NCBI RefSeq assembly: GCF_029094505.1
Contig: NZ_CP119108.1
Coordinates: forward strand, 558,001 to 622,000
Origin: Microbacterium horticulturae
GTDB lineage: Bacteria; Actinomycetota; Actinomycetes; Actinomycetales; Microbacteriaceae
Length of the DNA: 64,000 nucleotides
Direction: 5' to 3'
A model generated the notes under the pieces. The model saw only the letters and a program-made list of their open reading frames with translations, did not search any database and had not been told where the DNA came from. Of this stretch, positions 27,048-35,684 are shown one piece after another (positions within the stretch are counted from its first letter, which is position 1; every line of letters starts with the position of its first letter). The translations under genes were made by a program, and so were the position numbers.

Positions 27048-28004
27048 ATGACGGTTCTCGAGTCGTTCGACACTTTGCAGTCGACTGTCGATGCGGATGT
27101 GGCGGTCGTGCAAGCTGCACGTGACCGTCGCGACGTCTTCAAGTCCGCGTTGCTGACCGCGCCGGATGTGAAGGTGGTGTGGGGGTCGGGTTCGCTCGCC
27201 CGTAGCACCCAACTGCAACCTGTGCATGATGTGGACCTCGTGGTCGAGTTCGATGAGGACGCGCACCCGGCTTGGGGTGAGGACGGGGACTCTGCCGAAG
27301 AGGCGATCGAACGTTGCCGCGATCTGGTGAACGAGCTCCTCTCCGTGTCCCACGGATCGCGCGCGCAGCTGGTGCGCCTGATCCGCACCGCCGACCGCAA
27401 TCGCGCCGCGAAGTGTTTCATCGATCCGCCGGAGCAGGACAACGCGTTCACCGTCGATGTGATGCCGGCGCTGCGACGCTCGGACGGGATCCTGATCCCG
27501 TTCAAGAAGGAGGAGCGCTGGTCGCTCGCGGACCCCGAGTACCTCATCGACGAGGTCGCAAGACGGCAGCAGGACTGGTCGTTGTTTCGCCCGCTGGTCC
27601 GGGTCCTAAAGTACTGGTCTCGTCAGCATGAAGATTTGACTGGCACGGTGAAGTCGCTCGTGATGGAGGTCCTGGCATTGGAATGCCTCCCGGTGAGCAA
27701 CAACCGCCCCGAAGCCTTGAAAAAATTCTTCGTCAACGCCTCCACACACTCCCTGCGTGTGGAAGACCCCGCAGGGCTCTCCGGGCTGATTCAGCCGAGT
27801 TTGGACGTGGCCGGTCTGCGTAGGTCTCTGGAGGATGCAGCGGCTGACGCCGTCGCGGCGCTTCGGGCCGTCGTCTCCAACGATCAGCCCGCCGCGACAC
27901 GTCACTGGCAGTCTGTCTTTGGGACCGCGTTCCCGCTCGTGCTGCCTCCCGGTGGAGCGGGAGAGTCCGGCCCGCGTCCGGTTCGCGATTCGCCGCAGGG
28001 TTGA
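27048..28004 (+). CDS. CBASS CD-NTase (cyclic oligonucleotide synthase)
   Basis: A 318-aa nucleotidyltransferase of the CD-NTase/SMODS type that senses infection and makes a cyclic oligonucleotide. The active site is clear: GSGS at 46-49, the metal pair D61 and D63 in HDVDLVVEF, and the third aspartate D137 in FTVDVMP. The C-terminus ends in Gly (PVRDSPQG), the residue through which Cap2-type E1-E2 enzymes attach CD-NTases to targets. The ATG at 27048 has GAAAGG 7 nt upstream. It heads an operon with E2, E1 and JAB genes, which places it in a type II-like CBASS. The product is inferred as cA3 from the SAVED partner. Confidence 0.9.
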   Translation: MTVLESFDTLQSTVDADVAVVQAARDRRDVFKSALLTAPDVKVVWGSGSLARSTQLQPVHDVDLVVEFDEDAHPAWGEDGDSAEEAIERCRDLVNELLSVSHGSRAQLVRLIRTADRNRAAKCFIDPPEQDNAFTVDVMPALRRSDGILIPFKKEERWSLADPEYLIDEVARRQQDWSLFRPLVRVLKYWSRQHEDLTGTVKSLVMEVLALECLPVSNNRPEALKKFFVNASTHSLRVEDPAGLSGLIQPSLDVAGLRRSLEDAAADAVAALRAVVSNDQPAATRHWQSVFGTAFPLVLPPGGAGESGPRPVRDSPQG

Positions 28005-28006
28005 CC

Positions 28007-28513
28007 GTGTTCCTCCGCAGCTGGTGGGAGGATGATCCGCACCGCCTCGCGCAGGAGATCGACGACATTGGGGCGGTGGCCTCCGCCCTTGAGTGGACGC
28101 CCGAAGGCGCCGGTCACTTCAGCGGTCCGCTCCCGGTATGGCCATTCACACGACCCGAACCGGCCGGGCTGTCAAAGCTCGTTGACCAGCCGCTACGGGC
28201 GCGCGTCATGTACGGTCACGCGTTCCCGGCTGTCCCACCTACCCTCTATCCGCTGGAACCGCAGCCCGACGTTACCCTGCGAAGCTTCACCCAGTACCAC
28301 GTGCTGCCCAATGGCGGCCTCTGCCTGCTCCGTGATGCTGACCAGTGGGACCTCTTCTCGCGGACCAGCGATCTGCTCCTCAAAGCGTCGGGATGGATGA
28401 TCGAGTTCGCCCTCTTTCAACGCGGCAAGATCCCGAACATGACGGCCAATGGCATCGTCACCGACGATCAACTCGATCGCCTGATCACGGCCACCGCGGA
28501 GGAGACACCGTGA
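28007..28513 (+). CDS. CBASS E2-like ubiquitin-conjugating protein (stand-alone)
   Basis: A 168-aa protein with a UBC/E2-like core. HAFPAVPPTLYP (about 71-82) resembles the E2 proline-rich turn. HVLPNGGLCLL puts the candidate catalytic Cys at 106 after the conserved PNG-like motif. In the best-known type II CBASS the E2 is fused to E1 as Cap2; here it is a separate gene. Start choice: GTG at 28007 has GCAGGG 6 nt upstream. A TTG at 28001 overlaps the CD-NTase stop and would add two residues (Cys108). It should accept the CD-NTase C-terminal glycine from the E1. Confidence 0.8.
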   Translation: MFLRSWWEDDPHRLAQEIDDIGAVASALEWTPEGAGHFSGPLPVWPFTRPEPAGLSKLVDQPLRARVMYGHAFPAVPPTLYPLEPQPDVTLRSFTQYHVLPNGGLCLLRDADQWDLFSRTSDLLLKASGWMIEFALFQRGKIPNMTANGIVTDDQLDRLITATAEETP

Positions 28514-28526
28514 CCGAGCAGAGCGC

Positions 28527-29816
28527 ATGAGTGGCGAGAACTGGCTGGTGTTGCTGCCCGCCGAAGCGATGGAGGTCGTCGACAAGTCGTACGCGTGGGG
28601 AAACCTCACTTGCCGTCTGTCCGCACCGGACAAGGCCGCCATTGTCGTGGCGCTCTCGAACGAAGACTCTGACCTCGTTCATCTCACCGAGGATCCCGAC
28701 CACTTCCTCACCGTCGCCGACTTCAACCGCGTCGGCCACTGGTACCGAGTGCCGGGGGACGCCGCTGTCTGCGCGTACCTTCTCACACACCAACACGCCA
28801 CAATGCCCTTCGACGCCTTCCAGACTCTCGTCCCGCAGGCGATCGCACCGCTTCCTGGCCAATGGCACATCGCCGTGACGTTTTGTCCCGATCCTCCTGA
28901 GATCCGCGACGGCGAGCGGCTTCCGGCCTGGTCTGCGTGGACGATATCGAACGACACCGTACGCCCCATCTCTTTGGACATCCAGGACGGAACCCAGCGC
29001 GTCGCCTCCCTTGAAGGCCTCTGGCCAACCAGCCTCCTCTCGACCTCACGGGCGCTCCTACTGGGCGCTGGCAGCATCGGAGGCGCCACAGCGGAAGCAC
29101 TCGCAAGCTACGGAGTCGGCCACATGGACCTCGTCGATCCCGACAAGATCCTCTTTCACAACGTTCCCCGGCATGTACTCACCACGGCCAGCGTGGGGAT
29201 GTCCAAAGTGGACGGGCTGAAGGCCTCTCTGAGCCGCCAGTGGCCGGAATGCGACATCACTCCGTGGCCCATCGACCTCGCCGCCAACGCCGACATCACC
29301 CGGCCCCTCATCGACGCCTCCGACATCATCATCTGCACCGTCGACGGGGTTGAACCCCGACGCGTCGCGAACTACCTTGCACGTCGTGCGGGCAAACCGA
29401 TCGTGTTCGCTTGCGTCCTCGCCGACGGTAGATATGGAGAGCTTCTGCGCATACGTGCGCTACCCGAAGTCGGATGCCTCGACTGTCAGCGCCGATACAT
29501 GCGCGACAACGGAATGATCGACCCCGAACCGAGTTTGGACCGAGGCTACGGAGACGGCACTCGACACAACCCGATGACCGCAATAGGCGGAGACCTTCAC
29601 CTCGTTGGTAGCCTCGCCGCGAAAGCTGCAGTCGCCACCCTCCTGCAAAACGCCGGAGAAGTCGATCAGACCCTCACCGATGACAACCTGATCATCGCTC
29701 TCCGCCCATCACCTGGCTATGCCGCCCCCTTCGATGCCCGACGAGTTCTCCATCCGCACTGGGCCTCCGCAACTCCCTCTTACCCGGATTGTCCCGCGTG
29801 CCACCGCCGCTCATGA
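28527..29816 (+). CDS. CBASS E1-like ThiF-family adenylyltransferase
   Basis: A 429-aa protein. The ThiF/E1 nucleotide-binding core starts at about residue 172 (LLLGAGSIGG, 177-186), with DPDKILFHNVPRH at 204-216 matching the E1 motif that positions ATP. A zinc site is suggested by CLDC (317-320) and CPAC (422-425). Residues 1-165 are an extra N-terminal domain that I do not recognise and that shows no UBC-type Cys motif. It should adenylate and thioesterify the CD-NTase C-terminus and pass it to the upstream E2. It overlaps the JAB gene by ATGA. Confidence 0.85.
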   Translation: MSGENWLVLLPAEAMEVVDKSYAWGNLTCRLSAPDKAAIVVALSNEDSDLVHLTEDPDHFLTVADFNRVGHWYRVPGDAAVCAYLLTHQHATMPFDAFQTLVPQAIAPLPGQWHIAVTFCPDPPEIRDGERLPAWSAWTISNDTVRPISLDIQDGTQRVASLEGLWPTSLLSTSRALLLGAGSIGGATAEALASYGVGHMDLVDPDKILFHNVPRHVLTTASVGMSKVDGLKASLSRQWPECDITPWPIDLAANADITRPLIDASDIIICTVDGVEPRRVANYLARRAGKPIVFACVLADGRYGELLRIRALPEVGCLDCQRRYMRDNGMIDPEPSLDRGYGDGTRHNPMTAIGGDLHLVGSLAAKAAVATLLQNAGEVDQTLTDDNLIIALRPSPGYAAPFDARRVLHPHWASATPSYPDCPACHRRS

Positions 29817-30319
29817 GACCGACCATCGGCATCACCCCGGATGCGCTCACCTCGATAAGAGCGATCATCACGGGAAGCGACTCGACCCTTGAGACCGGAG
29901 GTGCACTCTTCGGACACGAACACGCCCTCCTCGTCACCTCTGCTTCCGGGCCCGGCCCGAACGCCGTGCACCAATCCGGGTACTTCCTCCGCGACCTCGA
30001 ACACACTCAACTCGCCGCCGACCGCGCCCACAAGGTGGACCGCTCGCAATGGATTGGAGAGTGGCACACCCATCCCAGCGGCCCGCCAGAACCCAGCCCC
30101 CTGGATCTCAACACCTACGTCTCTCACCTCGTCGACCCAGAACTCCGCTTCGAGCGATTCATCGCGCTCATCGGATCACTGAACCCATGGCCGCACCTCA
30201 GCGCCTGGGTGCTCGTGCACTCACAAGACCGCATCGAACTCCACCGTGCGGCGCTCACGCTTGCCGCCAATGATCGCTGCACTCGGGATGAGATGACACC
30301 CGATCAAGACACCGAGTAA
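29813..30319 (+). CDS. CBASS JAB/JAMM isopeptidase (Cap3-like)
   Basis: A 168-aa zinc metalloprotease. The JAMM signature is complete: Glu27 in ETGGALFG, His85 and His87 in HTHPSG, and Ser95 and Asp98 in the HxH-x7-S-x2-D spacing. Cap3-type enzymes remove CD-NTase from its conjugates and so tune signalling. The ATG at 29813 overlaps the E1 stop; the GTG further upstream adds unconserved residues. It is the last gene of the CBASS operon. Confidence 0.88.
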   Translation: MRPTIGITPDALTSIRAIITGSDSTLETGGALFGHEHALLVTSASGPGPNAVHQSGYFLRDLEHTQLAADRAHKVDRSQWIGEWHTHPSGPPEPSPLDLNTYVSHLVDPELRFERFIALIGSLNPWPHLSAWVLVHSQDRIELHRAALTLAANDRCTRDEMTPDQDTE

Positions 30320-30490
30320 TGCACCTCGCGCTTGAGACGCCATCGGCAACCGCTGTCCGCCACTGCAGCCGAAGTTGCTGCCAAGCTCTAGCCGTGACAG
30401 GGGAGTAGTCGCAGTGGCGTTCGTATCCCACATGCCACATCATCCCGCCGAGTGACCTTGCCTCCCACATAGTAGATAGCGATCTGAAGG

Positions 30491-31222
30491 ATGACTGAAC
30501 CGTTTGATCTCGCCAAGGCCTACACGGCCAAGCAGAATCACATGCTCACCGGACTAGGACTCATGCCCCAGTTCACCGATCACCCCGGGGCGAAGGGTGA
30601 CGCGACGGAGGAGCAGTGGACTGTTGTGCTGCGAGAGTTCCTGCCTCAGCGGTACGGCGTGGGGCCAATCTTCGCGATTGATTCTCTAGGTCGTCGGAGC
30701 GAACAGATCGATATCGGCATCTTCGATCGGCAGTACTCGCCCCTGTTCTTCGAGCAGGGAGATGTGCGCTTCGTGCCGGTAGAAAGCGTGTACGCCGTGT
30801 GCGAGGTGAAATCCCGCATGAACAAAGTCAATCTCGATTACGCCCGGGACAAGGTCGCCAGCGTCCGGCAGCTTCACCGCACGTCAGCGGAGATCCGACA
30901 CGCCGGCGGTACCTACCCGCCGCAGCACCCGGACACGAAGCCAATACTGGGTGTCTTTCTCAGTACCGACATCGACTGGGGCGACATCCGCGGCGCCGCG
31001 GCCGTCGGCGCCACCACAGAAACTCAGCCCGCGGTGCTCGATCTCGGCATCGCCGTCCGCGGCGGCGCGTTCGACCGGACGGACGGGTTTACCTACGCGC
31101 CGCTCGGACAGGAGTTGATCTGGTTCGCAACACGTCTGTATCGCGCCCTCTCCCGCCTGGGCACGGCGTTGGCGATCGATCTGGACGCGTACTACTTGCC
31201 GTTGCAGCCGCCAGCCGGTTAG
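30491..31222 (+). CDS. DUF6602-like protein with PD-(D/E)XK-type motif
   Basis: A 243-aa protein. The pattern EQ(I)D (D74) followed about 30 residues later by CEVKSRM (E105, K107) fits the catalytic layout of restriction-endonuclease-fold enzymes. The sequence around VVLREFLPQRYGVGP resembles the DUF6602 family as I remember it. It lies 171 nt after the CBASS operon on the same strand, so it may be an accessory defence gene, but no ATGA coupling supports this. It overlaps a short remnant frame on the other strand at its stop. Confidence 0.65.
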   Translation: MTEPFDLAKAYTAKQNHMLTGLGLMPQFTDHPGAKGDATEEQWTVVLREFLPQRYGVGPIFAIDSLGRRSEQIDIGIFDRQYSPLFFEQGDVRFVPVESVYAVCEVKSRMNKVNLDYARDKVASVRQLHRTSAEIRHAGGTYPPQHPDTKPILGVFLSTDIDWGDIRGAAAVGATTETQPAVLDLGIAVRGGAFDRTDGFTYAPLGQELIWFATRLYRALSRLGTALAIDLDAYYLPLQPPAG

Positions 31223-31507
31223 GAAGCTGAGCGCTGCGCCGCGGCCTGCCGGTCGCTGGTCTCGCGTCGGGCGGCTTCCCACCAGAAGTTGTCACGGACC
31301 CGATGCAGCAGGGTCCGTTCGCCGGAGACGCGGCCGGTGAGCTCGAGGAAGTGCGCGTCGCGGAGCTTGTGGGTCAGCTGGTGGACGATGCTGCCCAGCA
31401 GACCGGTCGCCTCGACGATCTGCTTAGGTGAGCGATGCGCACCAAGCCTCTCAATCGGGCAATGCCCACAGGAGGATCCGCAGTGCCCGTTCGCGCCCAG
31501 TCAACAT
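31219..31507 (-). pseudogene. Possible remnant reading frame
   Basis: A minus-strand open frame of about 95 codons ends with TAA at 31219-31221, overlapping the stop of the DUF6602-like gene. It has protein-like composition (VHQLTHKLRDAHFLELTG, then HRVRDNFWWEAARRE) and a Cys/His cluster (CGSSCGHC) but no plausible start before the upstream stop codon. It looks like the 3' end of a truncated gene. I do not recognise the family. Confidence 0.35.
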
Positions 31508-31581
31508 GCCGCGCCCGGATAGGGGTTCGTGCCGCGCCTCCGCGTACGCGCTGTGGTGGGTTCGCGGGGCACGCGCTGTGT

Positions 31582-32478
31582 ATGGTTTCGGACGTGGACG
31601 ACTCTCTTCTCCAAGCCGAAGCACGCCGGTTGGCTTTGGTTAGGCTCTCGTCGGTCCTACTCGACGCAGCGGTCACTACCGAGAAGGCGGTCCGTCATAT
31701 CAACGTGACGGCTCCCACGCGCGGCTCCGCCTTGAATGAGATGTTCGAAGAAGCTGGCCGGCTCGAAGCACGGCCGCACCTTATCGACGCGACTCTCCAG
31801 GTGGAGTACGCGCTCCTGAGTGCTTGTGACCATGCTCGCGCGTTCGCGACGTTGCTCCGAGCAAGCCAGCGGCCGGGAACCGCGATCGTCACACTCACTC
31901 GTGCGACATTGGAATCGGTCGCGCGTGCTCGCTGGCTCGCGAATGATAGCTCAGACCTCGGCACGCTGGTCCATCGAACACTTTCCCTCTTGCATGGGGA
32001 CCTGAGGTATCCAGAGAATCTGCGTGAACAGCTGACAACGCGCGAGGGGCTGTCCGTAGATCCCGCAGAGAAGCGCGCGCACTATCGTGCGGAGCTCACG
32101 AGGCTCGGGCTGCCGTCACCGATGAAGGTCGATACCACCGCGCTCGTGACGGAGATCGCGACAGCAGACCTCCCTCATCAAAGTGGAAGTCAACTCTACT
32201 CAATTCTCTCTTCGGTAGCCCACGCACACCGATCCGGAATCAACGCGTTCATCACGACCGTTACCGAAAGTGGGGTTCTTAACTTGGAAGCGCGGCTTCC
32301 GATCGTCACCGAGCTTGCGATGCAAGTCGCGGTGACCCTGCTCAACACAGCCGAAGCTAGCCTGCGATGGTACGGTGCCGCGCGCGGGGAGCACGACCGC
32401 GTGGACAGCGCGAAGGCACGGGTTGCAGTGCATTTGAATGGACTTCCCGACCAGGCCTTCAGTCCCGGTGAGGAGTGA
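31582..32478 (+). CDS. Hypothetical helical protein
   Basis: A 298-aa protein with no recognised domain. It is mostly helical and soluble, with conserved-looking LTRATLESVARARWL in the middle and a C-terminal helix pair. The ATG at 31582 was chosen because sequence from 31435 to it is arginine/cysteine-rich non-coding in character. Base composition is less GC-rich than flanking housekeeping genes, in keeping with transfer. It lies in the accessory region after CBASS. Confidence 0.6.
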   Translation: MVSDVDDSLLQAEARRLALVRLSSVLLDAAVTTEKAVRHINVTAPTRGSALNEMFEEAGRLEARPHLIDATLQVEYALLSACDHARAFATLLRASQRPGTAIVTLTRATLESVARARWLANDSSDLGTLVHRTLSLLHGDLRYPENLREQLTTREGLSVDPAEKRAHYRAELTRLGLPSPMKVDTTALVTEIATADLPHQSGSQLYSILSSVAHAHRSGINAFITTVTESGVLNLEARLPIVTELAMQVAVTLLNTAEASLRWYGAARGEHDRVDSAKARVAVHLNGLPDQAFSPGEE

Positions 32479-32653
32479 GCAAGAGGTCGCTATTCCGGCG
32501 AGCAATGCGGGTATGCGAGCGGGGGCTCGTACCAACCACAGAGTGCGCGGCCGTTACGAAGGCGAGCACCGATAGCCCGCTCGGCCTCCCCCCAGGGTGC
32601 AGCGCTCTGACAGCGATCCTGCGAATGTCGGATGTCCGTCCAATGCTGTGACT

Positions 32654-33085
32654 ATGTCGACCTTTCGCTCGCCGCTGATCTCATCCTCCGTACCTTATGT
32701 GACGGACCGCGTACCGGAGGAGGCTAGGCAGTACCTTCCCCATGATCCAGACGAACGGCTAGACGCTCAGCGGGTGTTGGCATTTGTGGAGGGCACGCGC
32801 GACAAGCCCGATGTCCGCCTCGCCGTCTTGGGCACGCTTCGCGCACACAGCACGAACGGTGCGGAAACACCCTCGTCCGTCGTCGCTGTGCTCTTCGCGG
32901 CAATTGCCATTCTCGTGAGCTCAACGGCGTCAATGTCTGACTTCGGAGTAGCACTTGCCTCGATCTTCGGCGTTGGCTCAGTGATACTCGGCGGCTGGTT
33001 TGTGAAAACGGCGTTCGCTGCGCACGCCCGCCGCATCACGTGCGGCGTATGGCTCGCGGCATACGAGGATGCACTGAGGTCATAG
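32654..33085 (+). CDS. Hypothetical membrane protein
   Basis: A 143-aa protein. Residues 1-85 are polar with a DPDERLDAQRVLAFVE segment. Two hydrophobic segments follow (VVAVLFAAIAILVSS and FGVALASIFGVGSVILGGW), then a short cytoplasmic-like tail. The ATG at 32654 is preferred to an upstream start at 32597. No domain is recognised. Confidence 0.55.
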   Translation: MSTFRSPLISSSVPYVTDRVPEEARQYLPHDPDERLDAQRVLAFVEGTRDKPDVRLAVLGTLRAHSTNGAETPSSVVAVLFAAIAILVSSTASMSDFGVALASIFGVGSVILGGWFVKTAFAAHARRITCGVWLAAYEDALRS

Positions 33086-33259
33086 TTGCCCGGCGTTCGT
33101 AGTGGTGCCGCCAACGAACTCTGCCCGCAGAGGGATCCGGTGAGGGGCCCCGGCTATTGTCGGCGGCGGCTGTTTGCTAACCGGCGCGGGGGGCCACTTT
33201 CGGGGTCCCGTTACTCTCGGGAATGTGACGCCATACGAATCGTCTTCGCTCGCTGCTCA

Positions 33260-33646
33260 GTGACTTGGGTCGGCGCTGCGGTGGCCGCGGTGCTAGTCGC
33301 GGTGCTTTTCGGCTACTTCACGCTAGCCTCGAACCGACGGTCGAAGGATGCACAACAGCGCGCGACGATCGTGGCGGGGCTGGACGTCGCGGGCATGACC
33401 GACCTCGACAAGAAGCGCCTGATCGAAGTCGCGGCAGAACCCGCCTCCCTTTGGCCTGGGGACGCTAGGGAATTCGTTCTTGTGTCTCGGCTGACGCTCT
33501 CGGGTCCTGCGAACCTGGTGGTGAGGTACCGCCTGCAGACCGGAGGTTCCGTGCTCAGTTCCGTCTCGCTGATATTCAGTGACCTCGCCCAACGGACAGC
33601 AGTCCCGCGTACGGACGCTTCGCGCGGCAGACGCTTGGGTCGCTGA
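33260..33646 (+). CDS. Possible small membrane-anchored protein
   Basis: A GTG at 33260 would give 128 aa with an N-terminal anchor (GAAVAAVLVAVLFGYF) and a soluble domain (VAGMTDLDKKRLIEVAAEPASLW). An open frame extends upstream to 33086, but that part is of low-complexity, arginine/cysteine-rich character. There is no strong ribosome site and no domain match, so this is tentative. Confidence 0.38.
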   Translation: MTWVGAAVAAVLVAVLFGYFTLASNRRSKDAQQRATIVAGLDVAGMTDLDKKRLIEVAAEPASLWPGDAREFVLVSRLTLSGPANLVVRYRLQTGGSVLSSVSLIFSDLAQRTAVPRTDASRGRRLGR

Positions 33647-33810
33647 CAACCCCTGGCACTTGGGCAACCCACCTGGGCACCCTTACCTCGCGTCGTATTC
33701 CAATCGCTCCGCAACGGACCCAGCTGCGTCCATCACCCGCAGACGGATGCGACAGTAGCACGGACCGCATCCGTTCGGACGGCGGGACAGGCTCGTTACG
33801 CCACCAGCAG

Positions 33811-35160
33811 TTAGTGCGCGCGCAGTGGCCGCTCGAGGCGCCTCCTCCACCGCATCCGCTTCTCCACGGGCGGCGCCGGGGTCAGTCGCAAGTTGATCTC
33901 ATCGGAGTACGTCTTGATTAACCGGTCGCGGGCTCTTTCCAGGCTGGGTAGTTGTGCGTATCCCGGGATGAATCGAAGGGCTCGTCGCCATGGAACAGCT
34001 ACGGGGAGCCCCATACTGACCGTCGGGATGACGAGGAACGCTGTGAAAAGTGCGGATGACCACCAGTCATGATCCGCGACGGTCCGGGCGATCACGACGA
34101 CGGCGAATGAAATGGTCAAGACTGCCAGCAGGAGACCGCAAATGATGATGCAAACAACGCCGACTCGTCCTCCAAGCCAGAATCTCGACATCACCAACCC
34201 TGACGCGACACCGTCGAAGAGTGCCCAAACGATTGCAACGATGAGCAGCGCTTGGATGAACACTGCGGCTACGTCGAGAGGAGATCCAAACACCGCATCC
34301 CAACTCGACCCAGTAGTCAGCAGGGGCGCGGCGAGGCCGACGATCCACAAGACCGCTAGCAGGACGACCCCGCCGACTCTCGAACTCCAGCGGAGAAAGA
34401 CGGCGGTCCTCAGGGAATAAGTTGGTGTGAACGCGGACGCGCGCGCTCGGGTTGCCCGCTCGTCTAGGAGCATCGCCACCAGTCGTCGCAGCCGCATTCG
34501 GTCGGGCGTGATCCGGTAGAGGCTCGTCACCGCTGCGATCGCGATGACGAACGGGGCCACGAAAAGCACCCCTGTCGCTTGCTCAAGGACGGGATCGGCC
34601 GTTGACCAGCCAAGCCATACCCGTGCTGTCGCGGCAATCGTCGTGGTCCACATCACGGCCGCCAGTACCGCGATGGCCTGACCGAAGACTCCAGCAAATT
34701 CGCGTAGCGCCTGATCCAGCGCAAGCCCAGGCACCTCCCTGCGCAGGCCGATCGCGTCAGCGTCGTCCTGAAGAGCAAGGACCCGGCGCGCGAGCACCTC
34801 GACTAGCTCCGACTCGTCACTCGCCGAGCGCGCAGACAAATCGCGTAACGCGGGAATCGCGACCGCCGCAACAACGAGGGCGATCAGACTCTCGACAACC
34901 CAAGGCGCCGCAGGGGCGAGGAACACTCCGGCGTTAGCGAGCGCATCGAAAGCCTGGTGCAGCATCGCCAGCGCAGTCGCGCCGATAGCGTCTGCCGAAC
35001 GCAGGTCGCTGGCACCGTCGGCCGCCATCGAGACCCGGGATCCGAGCACCCCGATTGCGAGAATCGTGAGCACGAAGATCGACAGACTCGGAACCCATCC
35101 CTCGTTCTGCCAGGCTCGATCGGCCCGTCGCAGAGACTGAGGAAGCTGCGCGTTGCTCAT
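33811..35160 (-). CDS. Hypothetical multi-pass membrane protein
   Basis: A 449-aa protein with about eight hydrophobic segments, a central cytoplasmic-looking stretch (RMRLRRLVAMLLDERATRAR) and a very basic C-terminus. The ATG at 35160 begins MSNAQLPQSLRRADRAW; a start at 35184 adds eight basic residues. No family is recognised. It sits in the accessory region and has no operon partner. Confidence 0.65.
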   Translation of the reverse strand: MSNAQLPQSLRRADRAWQNEGWVPSLSIFVLTILAIGVLGSRVSMAADGASDLRSADAIGATALAMLHQAFDALANAGVFLAPAAPWVVESLIALVVAAVAIPALRDLSARSASDESELVEVLARRVLALQDDADAIGLRREVPGLALDQALREFAGVFGQAIAVLAAVMWTTTIAATARVWLGWSTADPVLEQATGVLFVAPFVIAIAAVTSLYRITPDRMRLRRLVAMLLDERATRARASAFTPTYSLRTAVFLRWSSRVGGVVLLAVLWIVGLAAPLLTTGSSWDAVFGSPLDVAAVFIQALLIVAIVWALFDGVASGLVMSRFWLGGRVGVVCIIICGLLLAVLTISFAVVVIARTVADHDWWSSALFTAFLVIPTVSMGLPVAVPWRRALRFIPGYAQLPSLERARDRLIKTYSDEINLRLTPAPPVEKRMRWRRRLERPLRAH

Positions 35161-35420
35161 ACTGCGACGATATCGGCGTAGCACAGGGCGCCCGACACGG
35201 TGCCGACAGTGTTAGAGCGAAACACGACCCGGTCGCGCGATGCGCTGGTACGTCTATTGCACTCCGGACCTATTCGCGAGGGCTGACCTACCTCACCGGA
35301 TCGAGGTGGTCGTCACCTACGGCGATCCCAGAGCGTTGGCTCGGCGGTGGCCGTTCGCCGCTGAGCCCAGTGCGTTGCAGTAATCTCCCCACGCTTCGAA
35401 TTTCGTATTGCGTTGACACC

Positions 35421-35684
35421 ATGAGCGCAGGCGAGATCATCAACCGTGTGCCGGTCGCTGACGAACAGATCGCCACGTGGGCGGCAGAGGCAGAAACCGG
35501 CTATGACGTCGAGGCGCTGAGGAAGCGGGGGCGGGGTCGACCTGGTCGTGGTGCCGAGCCGTCTCAGGTCGTGGTGCTTCGGCTTACGAGCGATGAGCTT
35601 GCGGAGCTCGACGCGCGAGCGGCGCAGGCGCACAAGACACACTCCGAGCTGATCCGCGACGCCTTGGCCGCGTACGCCGCGTGA
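35421..35684 (+). CDS. Ribbon-helix-helix DNA-binding protein, probable antitoxin
   Basis: An 87-aa protein. The C-terminal half is a CopG/Arc-like fold: strand SQVVVLRLT (55-63 or so), then two helices (SDELAELDARAAQ and THSELIRDALAAY). The N-terminus resembles actinobacterial antitoxins of this size. The ATG at 35421 starts MSAGEI. Its stop overlaps a GTG-started frame in the position where a toxin gene would be, but that frame is broken. Confidence 0.75.
   Translation: MSAGEIINRVPVADEQIATWAAEAETGYDVEALRKRGRGRPGRGAEPSQVVVLRLTSDELAELDARAAQAHKTHSELIRDALAAYAA

Noticed and set aside
35412-35422. TTGACA just before the antitoxin ATG as a -35
   Set aside because: It lies within about 10 nt of the start codon, too close to be a -35 for that gene.
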